Shown here: positions 21,708 through 31,826 of the stretch, in pieces
Layout of the letters: the number at the start of each line of letters is the position of its first letter
Position numbering within the stretch: position 1 is the first letter of the stretch
DNA from: Prorocentrum cordatum
Taxonomy: Eukaryota > Sar > Dinophyceae > Prorocentrales > Prorocentraceae
Assembly (NCBI GenBank): GCA_963575745.1
Contig: CAUYUJ010015282.1
Coordinates: forward strand, 1,249,651 to 1,313,650
Reading direction: 5' to 3'
DNA length: 64,000 nt
Notes under the pieces: generated by a model
What the model saw: only the letters and a program-made list of their open reading frames with translations
What the model was told of the DNA's origin: nothing
The model's database searches: none
Position numbers and translations under genes: made by a program

Positions 21708-22316
21708 ATGGCCAAGCGGAGGCCCACGAGAAAGGTCAAAAGGGGCGTGCTCGAGCATCGTGCGTGGAAGACACAATCATCCAAGTGCAAGTCTTTCCAG
21801 CAGCTGGGGGAGGAGATCACCCAGCGGCTTAATATGAAGAAGGGGTCGGGGCAGGCGTTCCTCACGTGCTTCGCGAACATTTTCACTGAAGAGCTCCTGT
21901 TGGGAAAGAACTTCTTCTTGCCAGGCATCGGTGTTTTCGTGGTGGATCACAAAAACAAAGGGTCAGACCACGAGAAGATGGTGTTCGGGAAACTAATCAT
22001 GATCAAAGGCAAGCAGCCGCTTGCAGAGGTCAAGTTCACGGCTTTTGGCAACCTCGAGGAGGCGCTCACCAAGACCACCATCGCCGACAACTCTTCGAGC
22101 TCCAGCGACACTGAACACACGCAGGGGTCGTCACTTGCATCGTCCAGCTCCGTGGGGGACGCCACTGAGTTCGACGGCCTTTTTCCCAGCACGCCTCCGC
22201 CGCTCGAGCTTCGCGCCAGCCGCGCCGCCCTGCCAAGCCCCGTTGGCCCTTCCATGGTTCTGGAGCAGCAGTCTCGTGAAGTCGAGAGGCCATGCATCCC
22301 CACGAACGCCATTTAG
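21708..22316 (+). CDS. HU/IHF-fold DNA-binding protein with Ser-rich tail
   Basis: 202 residues from ATG 21,708 (CTTGGCCATGGCC context), the first good Met after the relic leader. A basic tail (MAKRRPTRKVKRG) precedes an HU-like domain: helices from FQQLGEEITQRL to about residue 65, then LPGIGVFVV near 72, the counterpart of the HU 'VGFGTFEV' strand, and PLAEVKFTAFGNLEEAL near 105-121, matching the HU C-terminal 'VPAFKAGKALKEAV' end. HU proteins bend and compact DNA; IHF/HU also assist some transposition reactions. Dinoflagellates are known for HU-like chromatin proteins, but this one sits inside a transposon and has an acidic/Ser-rich tail of 80 residues. The role as a transposition or chromatin cofactor is inference. 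Confidence 0.7.
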   Translation: MAKRRPTRKVKRGVLEHRAWKTQSSKCKSFQQLGEEITQRLNMKKGSGQAFLTCFANIFTEELLLGKNFFLPGIGVFVVDHKNKGSDHEKMVFGKLIMIKGKQPLAEVKFTAFGNLEEALTKTTIADNSSSSSDTEHTQGSSLASSSSVGDATEFDGLFPSTPPPLELRASRAALPSPVGPSMVLEQQSREVERPCIPTNAI

Positions 22317-22760
22317 AGTAAATTTAGAGCCCAGGTAGATTGATTGGCGAAGCCCAGACTCGTCTCGGAGCATGTGCGAGCTTGGTCCCAGGCTCAGTGC
22401 GCGCAGGAAAGAGTAGTTCTACCCGATATGACCTTTTGTGCACTCTATGGTAGAAGCGATGCGGCCATGCGTGGATGTGCATTGCGTCGGACTGCCAATG
22501 CCAATGCCACCAGCGTCTGGTCGAAATGATGTGTTTATGTGTGTGTGCGATTAGGGCCTAGCCTAGCGCCTAGCGTGTACCTAAGCTCGTGGTCTGGGGG
22601 TTTGTGCCCGATGGTCGTCCAATGCCTTAGCAGTGTTCGTTTCCTGGCGCCTTTGGTGGAGCCCTATGGTTGGTGCCGTCTGGCTTCCAGCCCCTGGCCT
22701 GTAGCAGATACCGCTGTTTGGGGTTCACGCGCTGGCGCTGCACCTGCGACGTGGGTGCTG

Positions 22761-22781
22761 CTGTTGCCATTTGGGCTCAAG
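22761..22781 (+). other. Relic spliced leader upstream of Pro/Ser-rich gene
   Basis: CTGTTGCCATTTGGGCTCAA plus G matches DinoSL at 18 of 21 positions and lies 14 bases before ATG 22,796. It is the third gene of the element with such a relic in the same place. Confidence 0.7.
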
Positions 22782-22795
22782 ACCGCGTTGTCTTT

Positions 22796-23821
22796 ATGGC
22801 GGTATACCAGTACCAGAAATTGTTGATAGTTGTGGTGGCCGCCATGGCGGCCCCCGTTGAAGGTTCCCCGCACATCAAGGTGAGAGGCAAACCCTTGTTC
22901 TTCAGCATCGAGGTTGGCGGCCTCCAGCCAGAACAGTACGGTACCGTTCGTTTACAATTGCCAGTGGACTTGCAGGTCAAACCCGCTCCGCTACCTGTCC
23001 AACCAAATGTGCCGCCGCCAGTGGTGCTACCTCACATCGGTTCTCAACCACCAGCGGGCCCCGCACGGCAAGCTGATCCAGCGCCTGCAGTTCGTTCGCC
23101 CGCGCAGCCCGAGCGAACGGCTCAGAGTGCAAGTGCTCGTTCGACCGACCCAAACGCCATGCTCGCCATGAAGAAACGCAGTCACGACGATGACGGTTCT
23201 AGCGACGTGGAGGTGGTCTCAGCTTCAGGGGCCAGCGGTTCGGGTAGCAACGGGTTGCAACTTCCTGTTCCCAATTATCCTCCACAGGACGCGGGGGGCA
23301 ACGCGCAGGAAGCAGGAGGCCCACGTGTGAAAGTGAACTGGATCGCGAAGAACGCCCACTTACATCACGAGAGTGCCGACGGGACCTCCCAGAGTGCCGA
23401 CCAGAAGGACCGCCACTTGCCTCGTCCTGTTTCGGGAACCACGCCGCTGCTCCCGCATGAGACCTTGACGGATTCGCTCACAATTCCAGCGACGATTGAC
23501 CCGTATTCTTCACCGCCGAGATCCAAGAGCAACGGTGCCGAGTTGAGCGACGATCGCTTGCGCGCATCTTTGGGCCAAGATGGCGACGGAAGGTCAAGAT
23601 CGAGGTCACCCCCAGCAGCTAGGGGGGCACAGCCCGGCGATCATGTCAGTGACAGCGCGCCCTCTGGCCCCGACCAGCTGGAGCTCTCGCAGCCAGCATC
23701 CACAGAGATGCCATCTTCTCTAGAGAAGATCTTGGCAAACTTCGGCTTGCGCGGTGTAGGTGAGCCTTTGCTAGATGACACTCCTCCCCCTGACACGTTG
23801 CCACCCGACTCGCAGCTATAG
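22796..23821 (+). CDS. Pro/Ser-rich protein of unknown function
   Basis: 341 residues from ATG 22,796, chosen because it follows the relic leader closely; an alternative ATG at 22,844 gives MAAPVEGSPHIKVRGKPLFF. The N-terminus is partly hydrophobic (KLLIVVVAAMAAPV), then HIKVRGKPLFFSIEVGG, a long Pro-rich linker, an acidic patch after a KKR motif, and an Arg/Ser run (GRSRSRSPPAARG). It ends with an acidic Pro-rich tail. I do not recognise a domain. Position as the third gene of the mobile element suggests an accessory role. Unlike the HU-like protein it is likely mostly disordered. Confidence 0.55.
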   Translation: MAVYQYQKLLIVVVAAMAAPVEGSPHIKVRGKPLFFSIEVGGLQPEQYGTVRLQLPVDLQVKPAPLPVQPNVPPPVVLPHIGSQPPAGPARQADPAPAVRSPAQPERTAQSASARSTDPNAMLAMKKRSHDDDGSSDVEVVSASGASGSGSNGLQLPVPNYPPQDAGGNAQEAGGPRVKVNWIAKNAHLHHESADGTSQSADQKDRHLPRPVSGTTPLLPHETLTDSLTIPATIDPYSSPPRSKSNGAELSDDRLRASLGQDGDGRSRSRSPPAARGAQPGDHVSDSAPSGPDQLELSQPASTEMPSSLEKILANFGLRGVGEPLLDDTPPPDTLPPDSQL

Positions 23822-23877
23822 TCTTCTTACGTGTGCTACATATCGAGACAGCGCCATGCGCGCACCAGGCTAACGGA

Positions 23878-24065
23878 GTCATCGTCATCATCATCCTCAC
23901 CATCACCATCGTATACCACCATCACCACCATCACAGCCAACATTCGATCATCATCATCACCCTCACCACACTTTTCATTTGCATGCTCGTCGTCACCGTC
24001 ACACCATCATTGCCTCCCTTCCTCCTCCCCTCCATCCTTCCATCCCTCCTCGCCCTCCCCTCCTC
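23878..24065. repeat. CATCAC/ATC microsatellite and CCTCC tract
   Basis: Imperfect ATC-ACC trinucleotides, then TCCCTCC-type sequence. The same pair of tracts follows the second gene group at 36.5-36.8 kb. Confidence 0.85.
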
Positions 24066-24069
24066 CCAT

Positions 24070-24960
24070 AGGACAAAGACACGTCTTGGGTTAGACTTAG
24101 ACACGTCGGGTTAGACATGGTATGGTCTCTGTGCGTCTTGAGTTAGGTGCGTATGTCTTGGGTTTCAAGTATGCGCATGGCATCTCAAGGCAGTCTTGGG
24201 GCCATATTGGGACTCTTAGCGCAATCTTGGGCAGTTTGGGGCTAGTAGGTATGTATGCTTTGGGTTGCACGTAAGCTTTAGGCATTCAGGGGCATCTTAG
24301 GGCGTCTTCGGTCCCTGATGGGCGTCTTGGGGTCTTTATGCACATCTTGGGCATTAGCCCTAGGCTTCCGCCTGCCGCCCGTTTGATCTCCAAGGGTTGG
24401 ATTGGGTCCGCGAATGGGGGCTCCCACGGGCGGGGGCGAAGGTCACGACCACCCTCCCTTCCAGTCCCAAGGGCTGGGAGGGGGTGCGAGGGTGGTGACT
24501 GCCCGTCCCAACCCCCTGTTCGCGGACGAATGGGGGCTCGCACGGGCGGGGGGGAAGGTCACGACCCCCCTCCCCTCCAGCCCAAGTGGCTCGGAAGGGG
24601 GGGTGGGGGGGGGCGAGAGTAGTGACTGTCCGTCCCAACTCCTGTTCGCCTAGATCCCGTGATCCGCGTGAGGGGTGCGCCTTTCTTGTGTATTCTTTGG
24701 GCTCTTCGGGGGCGTCTTGGGCACGTTGGGATCTTGCCGTGCCCGCTTGGTTTGCCGTGCTGGTCTGCCTTGCTGCTCTGCAGTGCTGGTCTGCCGTGTC
24801 GGTCTGTTGCGCTGGTTTGCCATGTTGGTTTGCTTTGTTGGTCTGCCATGTTGGTCTGCCGTGCTGGTCTGCTCTACCGTGCGGGTCCATATGGGTCCTC
24901 GGCCTTCCAGGGCCCAGGGGTCTCAGGGCTGCCGTGCGGCTCTCTTGGGTGCTCTTCGGG
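24070..24960 (+). repeat. Internal module R, copy 1
   Basis: Matches 36,805-37,700 in order and orientation: GGCATCTCAAGGCAGTCTTG, ACGTAAGCTTTAGGCA, GAGGCTTCCGC-type sequence, then GGGGGCTCCCACGGGCGGGG with GGTCACGACC. Inside, a ~117-bp piece is tandemly doubled (about 24,405 and 24,521). The end is CCGTGATCCGCGTGAGGGGT and a run of TGGTCTGCC words. Confidence 0.85.
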
Positions 24961-25028
24961 TGTTTGGGGAGATTGCGAGGATGTCTCACGCGACGCGTTG
25001 GGGAGATGGCGAGGATGTCTCAAGCGAC

Positions 25029-25262
25029 AGGTGGTCTGATCTCCCAATGATCCCTGGTGCGAGCGTGGGTGAGGGCAGCAACGCACCAAACAAGAACATA
25101 AACAGGTGGTCTGATCTCCCAATGATCCCTGGTGCGAGCGTGGGTGAGGGCAGCAACGCACCAAACAAAAAAAAAAACATAAACAGGTGGTCTGATCTCC
25201 CAGTGATCCCTGGTGCGAGCGTGGGTGAGGGCAGCAACGCACCAACAAAAAAACAATCCAGT
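25029..25262 (+). repeat. Three tandem copies of a 75-81-bp unit with growing A-tract
   Basis: Units begin AGGTGGTCTGATCTCCCA at 25,029, 25,104 and 25,185 and end CAGCAACGCACCAA plus an A-rich linker. The linker changes from AACAAGAAC in copy 1 to a long A-run in copy 2, accounting for the longer second unit. Confidence 0.95.
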
Positions 25263-25554
25263 GGCGCTGCCGCGCGATTCCGCCACCGCGCTGATGATGA
25301 TGGCGATGTGGTGGTGCTGATGGTGCACGCCGTCCTCCATCCGCGTAACAATTGCACGCGTCTGAAACGATTGTGTGGGCTCATTGGGCGTCCTGGCTCT
25401 CCTCCTCATCCTCCTCCACATCTGCGTCTGGCCCTCCCCTCCTTTTCCGCAGCATTCTCTTTCAGCCGCCGACAGGGAGGAGGAAAGACGAATGGAAATA
25501 TACATGTGGTTGTTTAGACGTTTCCGTGTGCGCCAGACGTTCCACCGAGGGCAC

Positions 25555-26015
25555 CGCGCGCCGCGCTGTCGGCGCGTCAAGCACCAATCTGTTAGATTGC
25601 GAGTCTGCGGGTCGCATCGCGGCAAGTCCTCCTGGTGCTTCAGCGCGCTGGCGAGCGCGCCGCGGCTTGTCCTCAACGCGGCAAGGCCGCCTCGTACGCG
25701 AGACGCCGCGTTTGCGAATCATGAGCTTCCCCGCGTTGCCGCGGGCGTGCAAGCGACGCACCCCAGCGGGGGATTATTTCTTTGGCGTCCGCGGCCGTCG
25801 ACGCGGGCCACTGTTTCGCGCACGCGATAAGGTCCGATAGGGTAGTTCCCGTGCAACTGCAATCACTCAACGCGCTGTCCCGCGTAAGCATTACGCCTTT
25901 TCCAACGCCCACGGGGCTGTGGGGCCGCATCGGCCCTGTGCTTGTATGGCGCCGTTGTGCGGCCGCGACGTTTGGCAACGTGCGCTTTAAACTGTTCGTT
26001 TGCGCTGGGTGGGGC
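25555..26015 (+). repeat. Internal module A, copy 1
   Basis: Resembles 38,590-39,025: GCGAATCATGAGCTTCCCCG, GCGGGCGTGC, CGATAGG, CGCTGTCCCG, CCAACGCCCACGGGG and TTGTATGGCGCCGTTGTGCG are shared. Here A precedes module B; in the second block B comes first. Confidence 0.8.
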
Positions 26016-26164
26016 AGCAGCGCGCGCGGTTGAAGACGTCGTCGCGCGGGCAGCTCGCAGAACCAGACCGTGCCGCATTGCGAACGCTCATGGCTCAGCA
26101 GCGCGCAGGGTTGATGTCTGCGTTCCCTCCTTGGGTTGTGCTGCGGTAGAGGCCAGCCGTAGAC

Positions 26165-26480
26165 CGCGTCCCACGATGCCCAGCTCCAAGGCAGGGCGGG
26201 GGGGGCGCGTGGCTGAAGATGAGGCAAAAGGCCACGGCCCGTGCCCCGTTGCAGCTCGGGCGGCCATTGGGCCAAGCCGCTGGTCGTGTAAAGGGCGCGT
26301 TGCTCGGCAACCATGACCATTCAGCAAGCCTTTGCCGCTACGCTACAGGACGAGGGGCAGGCCGCTGAGTTCGAGAAGTTTCGCGTCATTCAGCTCCGAT
26401 GGGCAGCCTTCCGACGTCCGAGATGTTGTTTGGCGTTTCCGCTCAGGGAGGGATGGAGATGTTGTTCTCTCAATGGTAAG
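26165..26480 (+). repeat. Internal module B, copy 1
   Basis: Resembles 38,025-38,310: GGCCACGGCCCGTGCCCCG, GGGCCAAGCCG, GGCAGGCCGCTGAG, CATTCAGCTCCGATGG and CGCTCAGGGAGGG. Confidence 0.8.
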
Positions 26481-26484
26481 GATT

Positions 26485-27115
26485 ACTCACTGCCTAATTG
26501 AAGCTGGAATGTGAAGGGCTCATCTCACCTCGCTGCACTTTGCGCAATGCTCCGTCGCCCGACCAGCGGAGCGCGCCTCCGCCGCGAGAGCCCCCCCACC
26601 CACCACTCCGTTCCATCTGTCGGCGCTTCTCCGAGCGAGGGTGGACAGAAGGGCGCGCCCTTCCGCTCCTCAGCACGCAGCGACCTTTCAACGAGGGCGT
26701 AGCAGAGGGGCGGAAGGAAGGTGCCCAAGAGCGCGACGCCTTCCTTTATGGACACTGCGCCTGATGGTGGCTGCGATGGCGGGGGAGCACGCGCACGCGC
26801 GGCAGGCAATGGGCGAGAGCTTTGGCGAGCGGTGTCGCTCGTCTCATCTCTCCAGCATGTGCGGGGGGCGGGCCAGTGATAGCATGGGTGCAGCGTCGCT
26901 TCCAGGGGCTGCGATGGTTTGCGCGCGTCGCGCCTGCCGCGCGCAAAGGGCGGCCTCGGGCGCCTCGCCCGACTGTGCGCGTGCATCTGCGGCGCCACGT
27001 GCCCGCGCTCATTATCCATCAGCGGTGCACTGTGCGTAACAGATGGGCCCGCCTTTGGCCAGTTGCAGGCCATCGCCGGCCCAGTTTGCCTGACTCAGGT
27101 AGGCGTATTGAGGCC
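26485..27115. other. No gene recognised
   Basis: GC-rich sequence with overlapping frames on both strands; no domains and no clear repeat. Confidence 0.4.
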
Positions 27116-27120
27116 ACAGC

Positions 27121-27292
27121 CGCTCCGATCGCCAGTGGTCGGCCGACCAATGGGGCCACCGCCCGCTCCGATCGCCAGGGATCGACCGACCAATGGGGGC
27201 ACCGCCCGCTCCCATCACCAGCGATCGGCCGACCAAGGGGGGCTCCGCCCGCTCCCATCACCAGGGATCGACCGGTGGTCGGGGCAAAATCG
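27121..27292. repeat. 43-bp minisatellite, four units
   Basis: Units start CGCTCCGATCGCC or CGCTCCCATCACC at 27,121, 27,164, 27,207 and 27,250, with GATCGACCGACCAATGGGGG inside. Confidence 0.95.
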
Positions 27293-27307
27293 CTGCCCGA
27301 TTTCCAT

Positions 27308-27500
27308 CCGAAAAAAAAATGGAAAATCCGATAAAAAATGGAAATTTCCATTTAAAAATGAAAATCCGATTTTTTTTCAAATTCCTGAGCGGCCCATGTT
27401 GAAATCGATAATTTTTCCCTTAGGCATTTTTCAGCCCAGGCAACTGCCGATTTTTTTGCCCTTAGGCATTTTTCAGCCCAGGTCACTGGCGATCGCAGCG
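27308..27500. repeat. AT-rich island with 44-bp direct repeat
   Basis: GGAAATTTCC and AAAATCCGAT words form an A/T-rich stretch unlike its GC-rich surroundings. CCCTTAGGCATTTTTCAGCC is repeated at about 27,418 and 27,462. Confidence 0.8.
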
Positions 27501-27854
27501 TGGTCTAAGTATAACACAACACAGCTTACCAGAAAAAGTGCTCCGAAAACGTCAATCTACCCCCCTCCCCCGCGCCGCGCCGCGCGCGGGCGCCGCGGGT
27601 TGCGCCCGTGAGCGGACCATATCTGCTCGTCAGATAGCGACATCGGTGTGAATAGGCTGGGTGCTCTGCCACCAGGCAGTGTATACGCAGGCAATTGCGC
27701 GCGTAGGGTTGGGTGTCGGGAGCGGTGGTGGTGGTGGTGGGGGTGGGTGGGGGAGTGGTGCGGTCTGGGGGCGTGGGGGGCGGCGTGGGCGCGGGTGGAG
27801 CGCGGGGGGAGTGCGCGCGGGGGGTGGGGTGGGAGAGGCGCGGCCCACGAGCGT

Positions 27855-28190
27855 ACCGCTAGACTTTAAACGTTGTACTTCGCGCCCCTCGGGGTTTCGC
27901 GCCGAGGTGCCGAGGGCCGCGCGCAGTGCGTCGCGCCTCACGGGGGCTTCGCGCCCAGGCGCTAAGGGCGCCGAGGGCCGCAGCGCTCTACATCGCGCCC
28001 CTCGGGGGCTTCGCGCCGAAGCGCCGCGGGCCGCGACGCACCGCTATACAGGGTACTTCGCGCTCCTCGGGGGTTCGCGCCGAGGTGCCGAGGGCCGCGA
28101 AGCACCGCTAAACGCTTTACATCGCGCCTTTCGGGGGCTGCGAGCCGAGGCGCCGAGGGCCGCGAAGTACCGCTAGCCGCTCCCGAGTCA
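27855..28190. repeat. ~65-bp GC-rich tandem repeat, about five units
   Basis: Each unit contains ACTTCGCGCCCCTCGGGG or a variant, TTCGCGCCGAGG, TGCCGAGGGCCGCG and CACCGCTA. The open frame through it is a repeat artefact. Confidence 0.85.
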
Positions 28191-28191
28191 C

Positions 28192-28412
28192 GCCCCAAGC
28201 CACCCCCGCGCCACCACCAAGCCACCTCCAAGCCACCCCAAGCCACCCCAACCAAGCCACCACCAAGCCACCCCAAAGCCACCCCAAGCCACCCCCACGC
28301 CACCCCGAGGCCACCACCAAACCACCACCCCCAGCCACCCCCAAGCCTCCTCCAAGCCACACCGAGCCACCACCAAGCCACCTCCAAACCACCCCCAAGC
28401 CCCCCCCCCCCC
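28192..28412. repeat. (CCAAGCCAC)-type minisatellite
   Basis: Period of 9-11 bases, with CCACCACCAAGCCACCTCC and similar words; ends in a C-run. Confidence 0.95.
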
Positions 28413-28424
28413 AAGCTCTTAGGA

Positions 28425-29440
28425 TTTAGGAACCCTGAAGTTTCCTCAGGACTCTTAAGGGACCACTTAGAGCCTGGAACTATTTGGGGCCAATGAATTA
28501 GGAAATCTTAGGTTCCTTAAGGCCCCTGTGAATTCTGTTGGAGCTGTCAGGCGCACTTGGGAAGTTTTAGGAGTCGTTGGGGAGCCTTAGGAATCTTCTG
28601 GGCCCATCAGGAACCCCTAGGAACATGCAGGAACCGCAGGGACACGTAGGAATTCTTAAGACGTCTCAGGGGCCCAGAGAAGTTTTTAGGACCTTTAAGC
28701 TTCCTCAGGAATCCTTTAGACCTTGTTTGGGTCCCCGAGGAATCCTTAACAATCCTGAGGAATGTTTTGGAACTTTTCGGCGTCCATGGTAATCGCTAGG
28801 ATCTTGGGTGTTCTCAGGCATCATCTGGAACCCGTTGGGCGCCTTGGATCTTAGAACTTAGAAGCCGTAGGGGTCCGCATAATTTCTGAAGGGCTCCTCA
28901 AGATCATGGTGCGCCTTCTATTATAAATAATACTGCTTAGGGTCACCTGAAGCATCCTTCGGACTCTGTGGGTTCCGCATGGATCCTTATATAGAGATAG
29001 AAGCCGTAGGACTCCTGCGGGGCTTTTAGGCATCCTTAGGCATCCTTAGGAATCCTTCCAGAGTCTTGGGGGTCTTCAGGGCTTCGTAGGAGTTCCTCAA
29101 GGTCTTTGGGGATCCTCAGGAATCCGTGGTAGCCCTTAGGAAGCCTTAGGGTCCCTTGCGGCTACTGACAAATATGAAAAGCGCGTTTGTAATAATTTCC
29201 TTGCTCCTTAGGAATCCCATGGGGTCCTCGGTCCTCAGGGGTCTGCACTTCGCTTGAAGAATGCATAGAAATCCTTACGAACGCTTACGGATTCGGGAGG
29301 CTTCGACATAATGCTCATGAGGCCCCAGGAAGCTTTCAGGAATCCTTGAAAATCCGATTGGGTCATCAGGGTTCCTTTGTAATATGTAGGAATATGTCAG
29401 GATTTTTCAGGGTACCTAAGGAATCCTAAAGGACACTTCG
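28425..29440. repeat. Degenerate AGGAATCCTTAGG-type satellite, ~1 kb
   Basis: Words such as CTTAGGAATCCTT, TTAGGCATCC and CAGGAATCCTT recur about every 12-25 bases without a strict unit. AGGAATCCTT is close to a palindrome, so the block can fold on itself. Confidence 0.8.
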
Positions 29441-29539
29441 GGATGACAGATGGGCAACGGGCGTTGTGGAAGAGCGCCGCATCTGATCATTCACATATGC
29501 GTAAATACGCTGAACGTGCTCTGGTTGGTCGGAGCGACC

Positions 29540-30175
29540 GAGGGCTCATGTTTGAATTCGAACCGTCCTCAATGCCTAGGTAGGACGTTGACCCCTTTAG
29601 GTTTGTTTGTGGGTCTCCTCCTTGTTGCCTTGTGTGACCACCACCTCTGGGCCTCGCCGTCAAGGCGCCTCCCTCTGGCTTTCCCCGCCAGAGATCCCCA
29701 AACGAGTTGCCAACGGGCGGGAGCCAAGCTTTGAATATGTGGCGCCCTCTATGTCTAGAGCATAGGATGTGGACCCCTTGGAACTTGCTTTGTGGGCCTC
29801 CTCATTGGTGCCTTGTGTGGCCCCCACCTGTAGCTGTAGGCCTTGCCGTCAAGGCGCCTCCCTCTTGGTTTCCTCATCATGAGGTCACCTAAGGAGTGTC
29901 CAGTGTGCGGGAGCCAAGTTTTGAAAATGAGCCGCCCTCTATGATGTGGGCCCCTTGTTTTGTTTGTGGGCTTTTTCTTTGTTGTCTAGTGTGGCCCCAC
30001 ATATGGGCCTTGCCGTCAAGGCTCCTCCCTCTGGGTCCCTCCTCCAAATGCCCCCTAAGTAGTTGCCAGCGGGTGGGGGGCAATATTTGAAGATGTGCCT
30101 CCCTCTATGCCCAGGAAGTGGGCCCCACTGTCTCTTCTGTGGGCCTCGTCCTCGTTGCCCTGCGTGACCAAAGTA
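29540..30175 (+). repeat. ~165-190-bp tandem repeat, about four units
   Basis: Anchors TTTGAATTCGAA, TTTGAATATG, TTTGAAAATG and TTTGAAGATG at about 29,549, 29,730, 29,920 and 30,087 each precede a CCCTCTATG (or equivalent), a GTGGGC segment and GCCTTGCCGTCAAGGC, itself a small inverted repeat. A GATATCGATAACG/GAGATCGATTG fragment at 30,177-30,225 resembles the GATCGA satellite at 43.7 kb. Confidence 0.8.
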
Positions 30176-30345
30176 AGATAGTGATATCGATAACGACGCA
30201 GTGAGAGCGACATTGAGATCGATTGCATAATCGTACCTCGCGCTTCGCGGCCTGAGCCGATGATCGGCGACGCGAGCTCATTCAGCGTTTTGGGTTCTGT
30301 TTCCAAGAAACTGTGCCCACGCGCCAACCCGCGCAGCCGTTGGCC

Positions 30346-31293
30346 ATGGCCTGGCGCGGCCAGGATGAGCCACCCGAGCTGTGTAAGTTCGCGGGTTCCG
30401 ATGTGGAGGTAGTTACTCCATACCTTGGGAAACGCGAGGGATACTGGAAGTGTCTCGCGTGCGACAAGTGGCTACAGAACGCGCAGCACCTGGTCAACTC
30501 TTCTCACTTGGACAAGGCTAAGACGTGGTGCTATGGAACTTCCACTGGCCCCGTTCGCAGGACGGCGCGCGCAGGTGATCTGATTTGGGAATCCCGCAGA
30601 GTCAATCAGAGATATTGGACTGATTCTCCTCCGACCGACGACGAACCCCCGATCTGGTCAAGTCAGAAATGGCAGCACGAAGGCGGAGGGCACCAAGTAC
30701 AGCATGGAGGCGTCAACGCAGTACAGCAAGGACATCAGGGAAACGCAAGCGGAGTACATCACGGACAGAAAGGACGTGGAGCAGTGCCAGTTTTCCAGAT
30801 GGGGAAAGGGTCCGACACAGTCGCGTCGCAAGTCGCATTGCCGCCAGGATTGCCGAGCAGCTCAGGTGAGTTGCAAGAGTCACCTCGCTGGTCATTGGCC
30901 AACTCCGTGGCGCACCTGAAGACCTTGCAGGAGGACACTTTGATCCCGATGGCCAAGACCATGGAGATGCTGAAGAACACTCACGAGGATGTGGTGGCCC
31001 CAGCGATCACAGAAGCGCAGGAACAGCAGGAGGAGATGATGGCCAAGATAATCAACATCGAGACCATGCAGACCAGCATGCGCGAGGAGATGGTGAGCAA
31101 GATCATTGGCATCGAGTCAGATATGAAAGAGATGAAGGATAAGATTGGCGTCATCGAATCTTTGTTGAACTCACAGTGTCTTCGTGGCCCTCGTCGTCCA
31201 GCACCTGGATTGAACAGTTCGTCCAGCACAGGGTCTTTGTTGCCGGCGTCGGTGACCCCGTTTGCGGGCGCCACGCAGCCATTGCCTCAGCAG
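30346..31293 (+). CDS. U1-type zinc finger plus coiled-coil protein (probable first exon of large gene)
   Basis: 316 codons from ATG 30,346 (CGTTGGCCATGG context). Near residue 37 YWKCLACDKWLQNAQHLVNS then SH is C-x2-C-x10-12-H-x5-H, a U1/C2H2-like finger of a type I recognise as frequent in dinoflagellate proteins. A linker rich in Gln/His/Gly follows, and from about residue 210 to 285 heptad-like sequence (AKIINIETMQTSMREEM and related) predicts a coiled coil, so it probably oligomerises. In this frame a stop follows at 31,294; with the same retained-G intron border as elsewhere in the element (CA|GTAGGTCAG ... TGTCA|G), it joins in frame to 31,827. As a stand-alone gene it would end at 31,296. 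Confidence 0.6.
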
Positions 31294-31826
31294 TAGGTCA
31301 GTGTAGTAGTCATGCAGGTATTCTGGAGGTGCATGTGAAGTGTAATCATGATGATGACGATGACGGTTGATGGCGGTGACCCCAGCTCAGCAGTTTTTTT
31401 GTGCTCAGCACGTTGCAAACAGCAGCATGCATTGAGCATCTTGCCTGGCCTCATGGCTGGGCCCGTCCATAAGCGGCCAGGCGGGTGTGACAGTCTGCCG
31501 ACCTTGATTATGGTGAAAAGCTTCTATGGCAATACATGTTTGTATCCTGGAGTGACGTCGGTGTAGCAGATATGATCTCTTTGGGTCACTTTTGGGGAGC
31601 CTTTGGGTCGTCTTGGACTGGCACGCGGCACGCCCGCAGACATCGCAAGTGTGCTCCCACGCTTCACATTTCAGCTTCAGTTGTTGATCGTCAGACATGT
31701 TTGTATCGAGGCGTTCGTGCTGCAGACCCAGCGGTCAGCACAGCTGCACGTGGAGGATCGCCCTTGTACTTCGTTTTACCAGTCACCACCACCGCAGCTT
31801 CTGTACTGTAACTTGTCACTTGTCAG
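31294..31826 (+). other. Probable intron
   Basis: The boundaries carry CAG on both sides and preserve frame. The interior includes a GATGATGACGATGACGG run and no convincing coding sequence. If it is not an intron, it is an intergenic spacer with the next start at ATG 31,830. Confidence 0.4.

Noticed and set aside
25029-25262. CRISPR-like array
   Set aside because: Three 75-81-bp units with no short repeat/unique spacer alternation, in a eukaryotic context.
25555-26015. tRNA-derived SINE in module A
   Set aside because: I looked for A and B box-like words and a cloverleaf but could not fold one convincingly.
27661-28176. 171-codon Gly/Arg/Ala frame
   Set aside because: Spans a G-rich tract and a ~65-bp GC-rich tandem repeat.
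30277-30297. Spliced-leader relic upstream of ATG 30,346
   Set aside because: TTCAGCGTTTTGGGTTCTG matches DinoSL at only about 11 of 19 positions; not distinguishable from chance.
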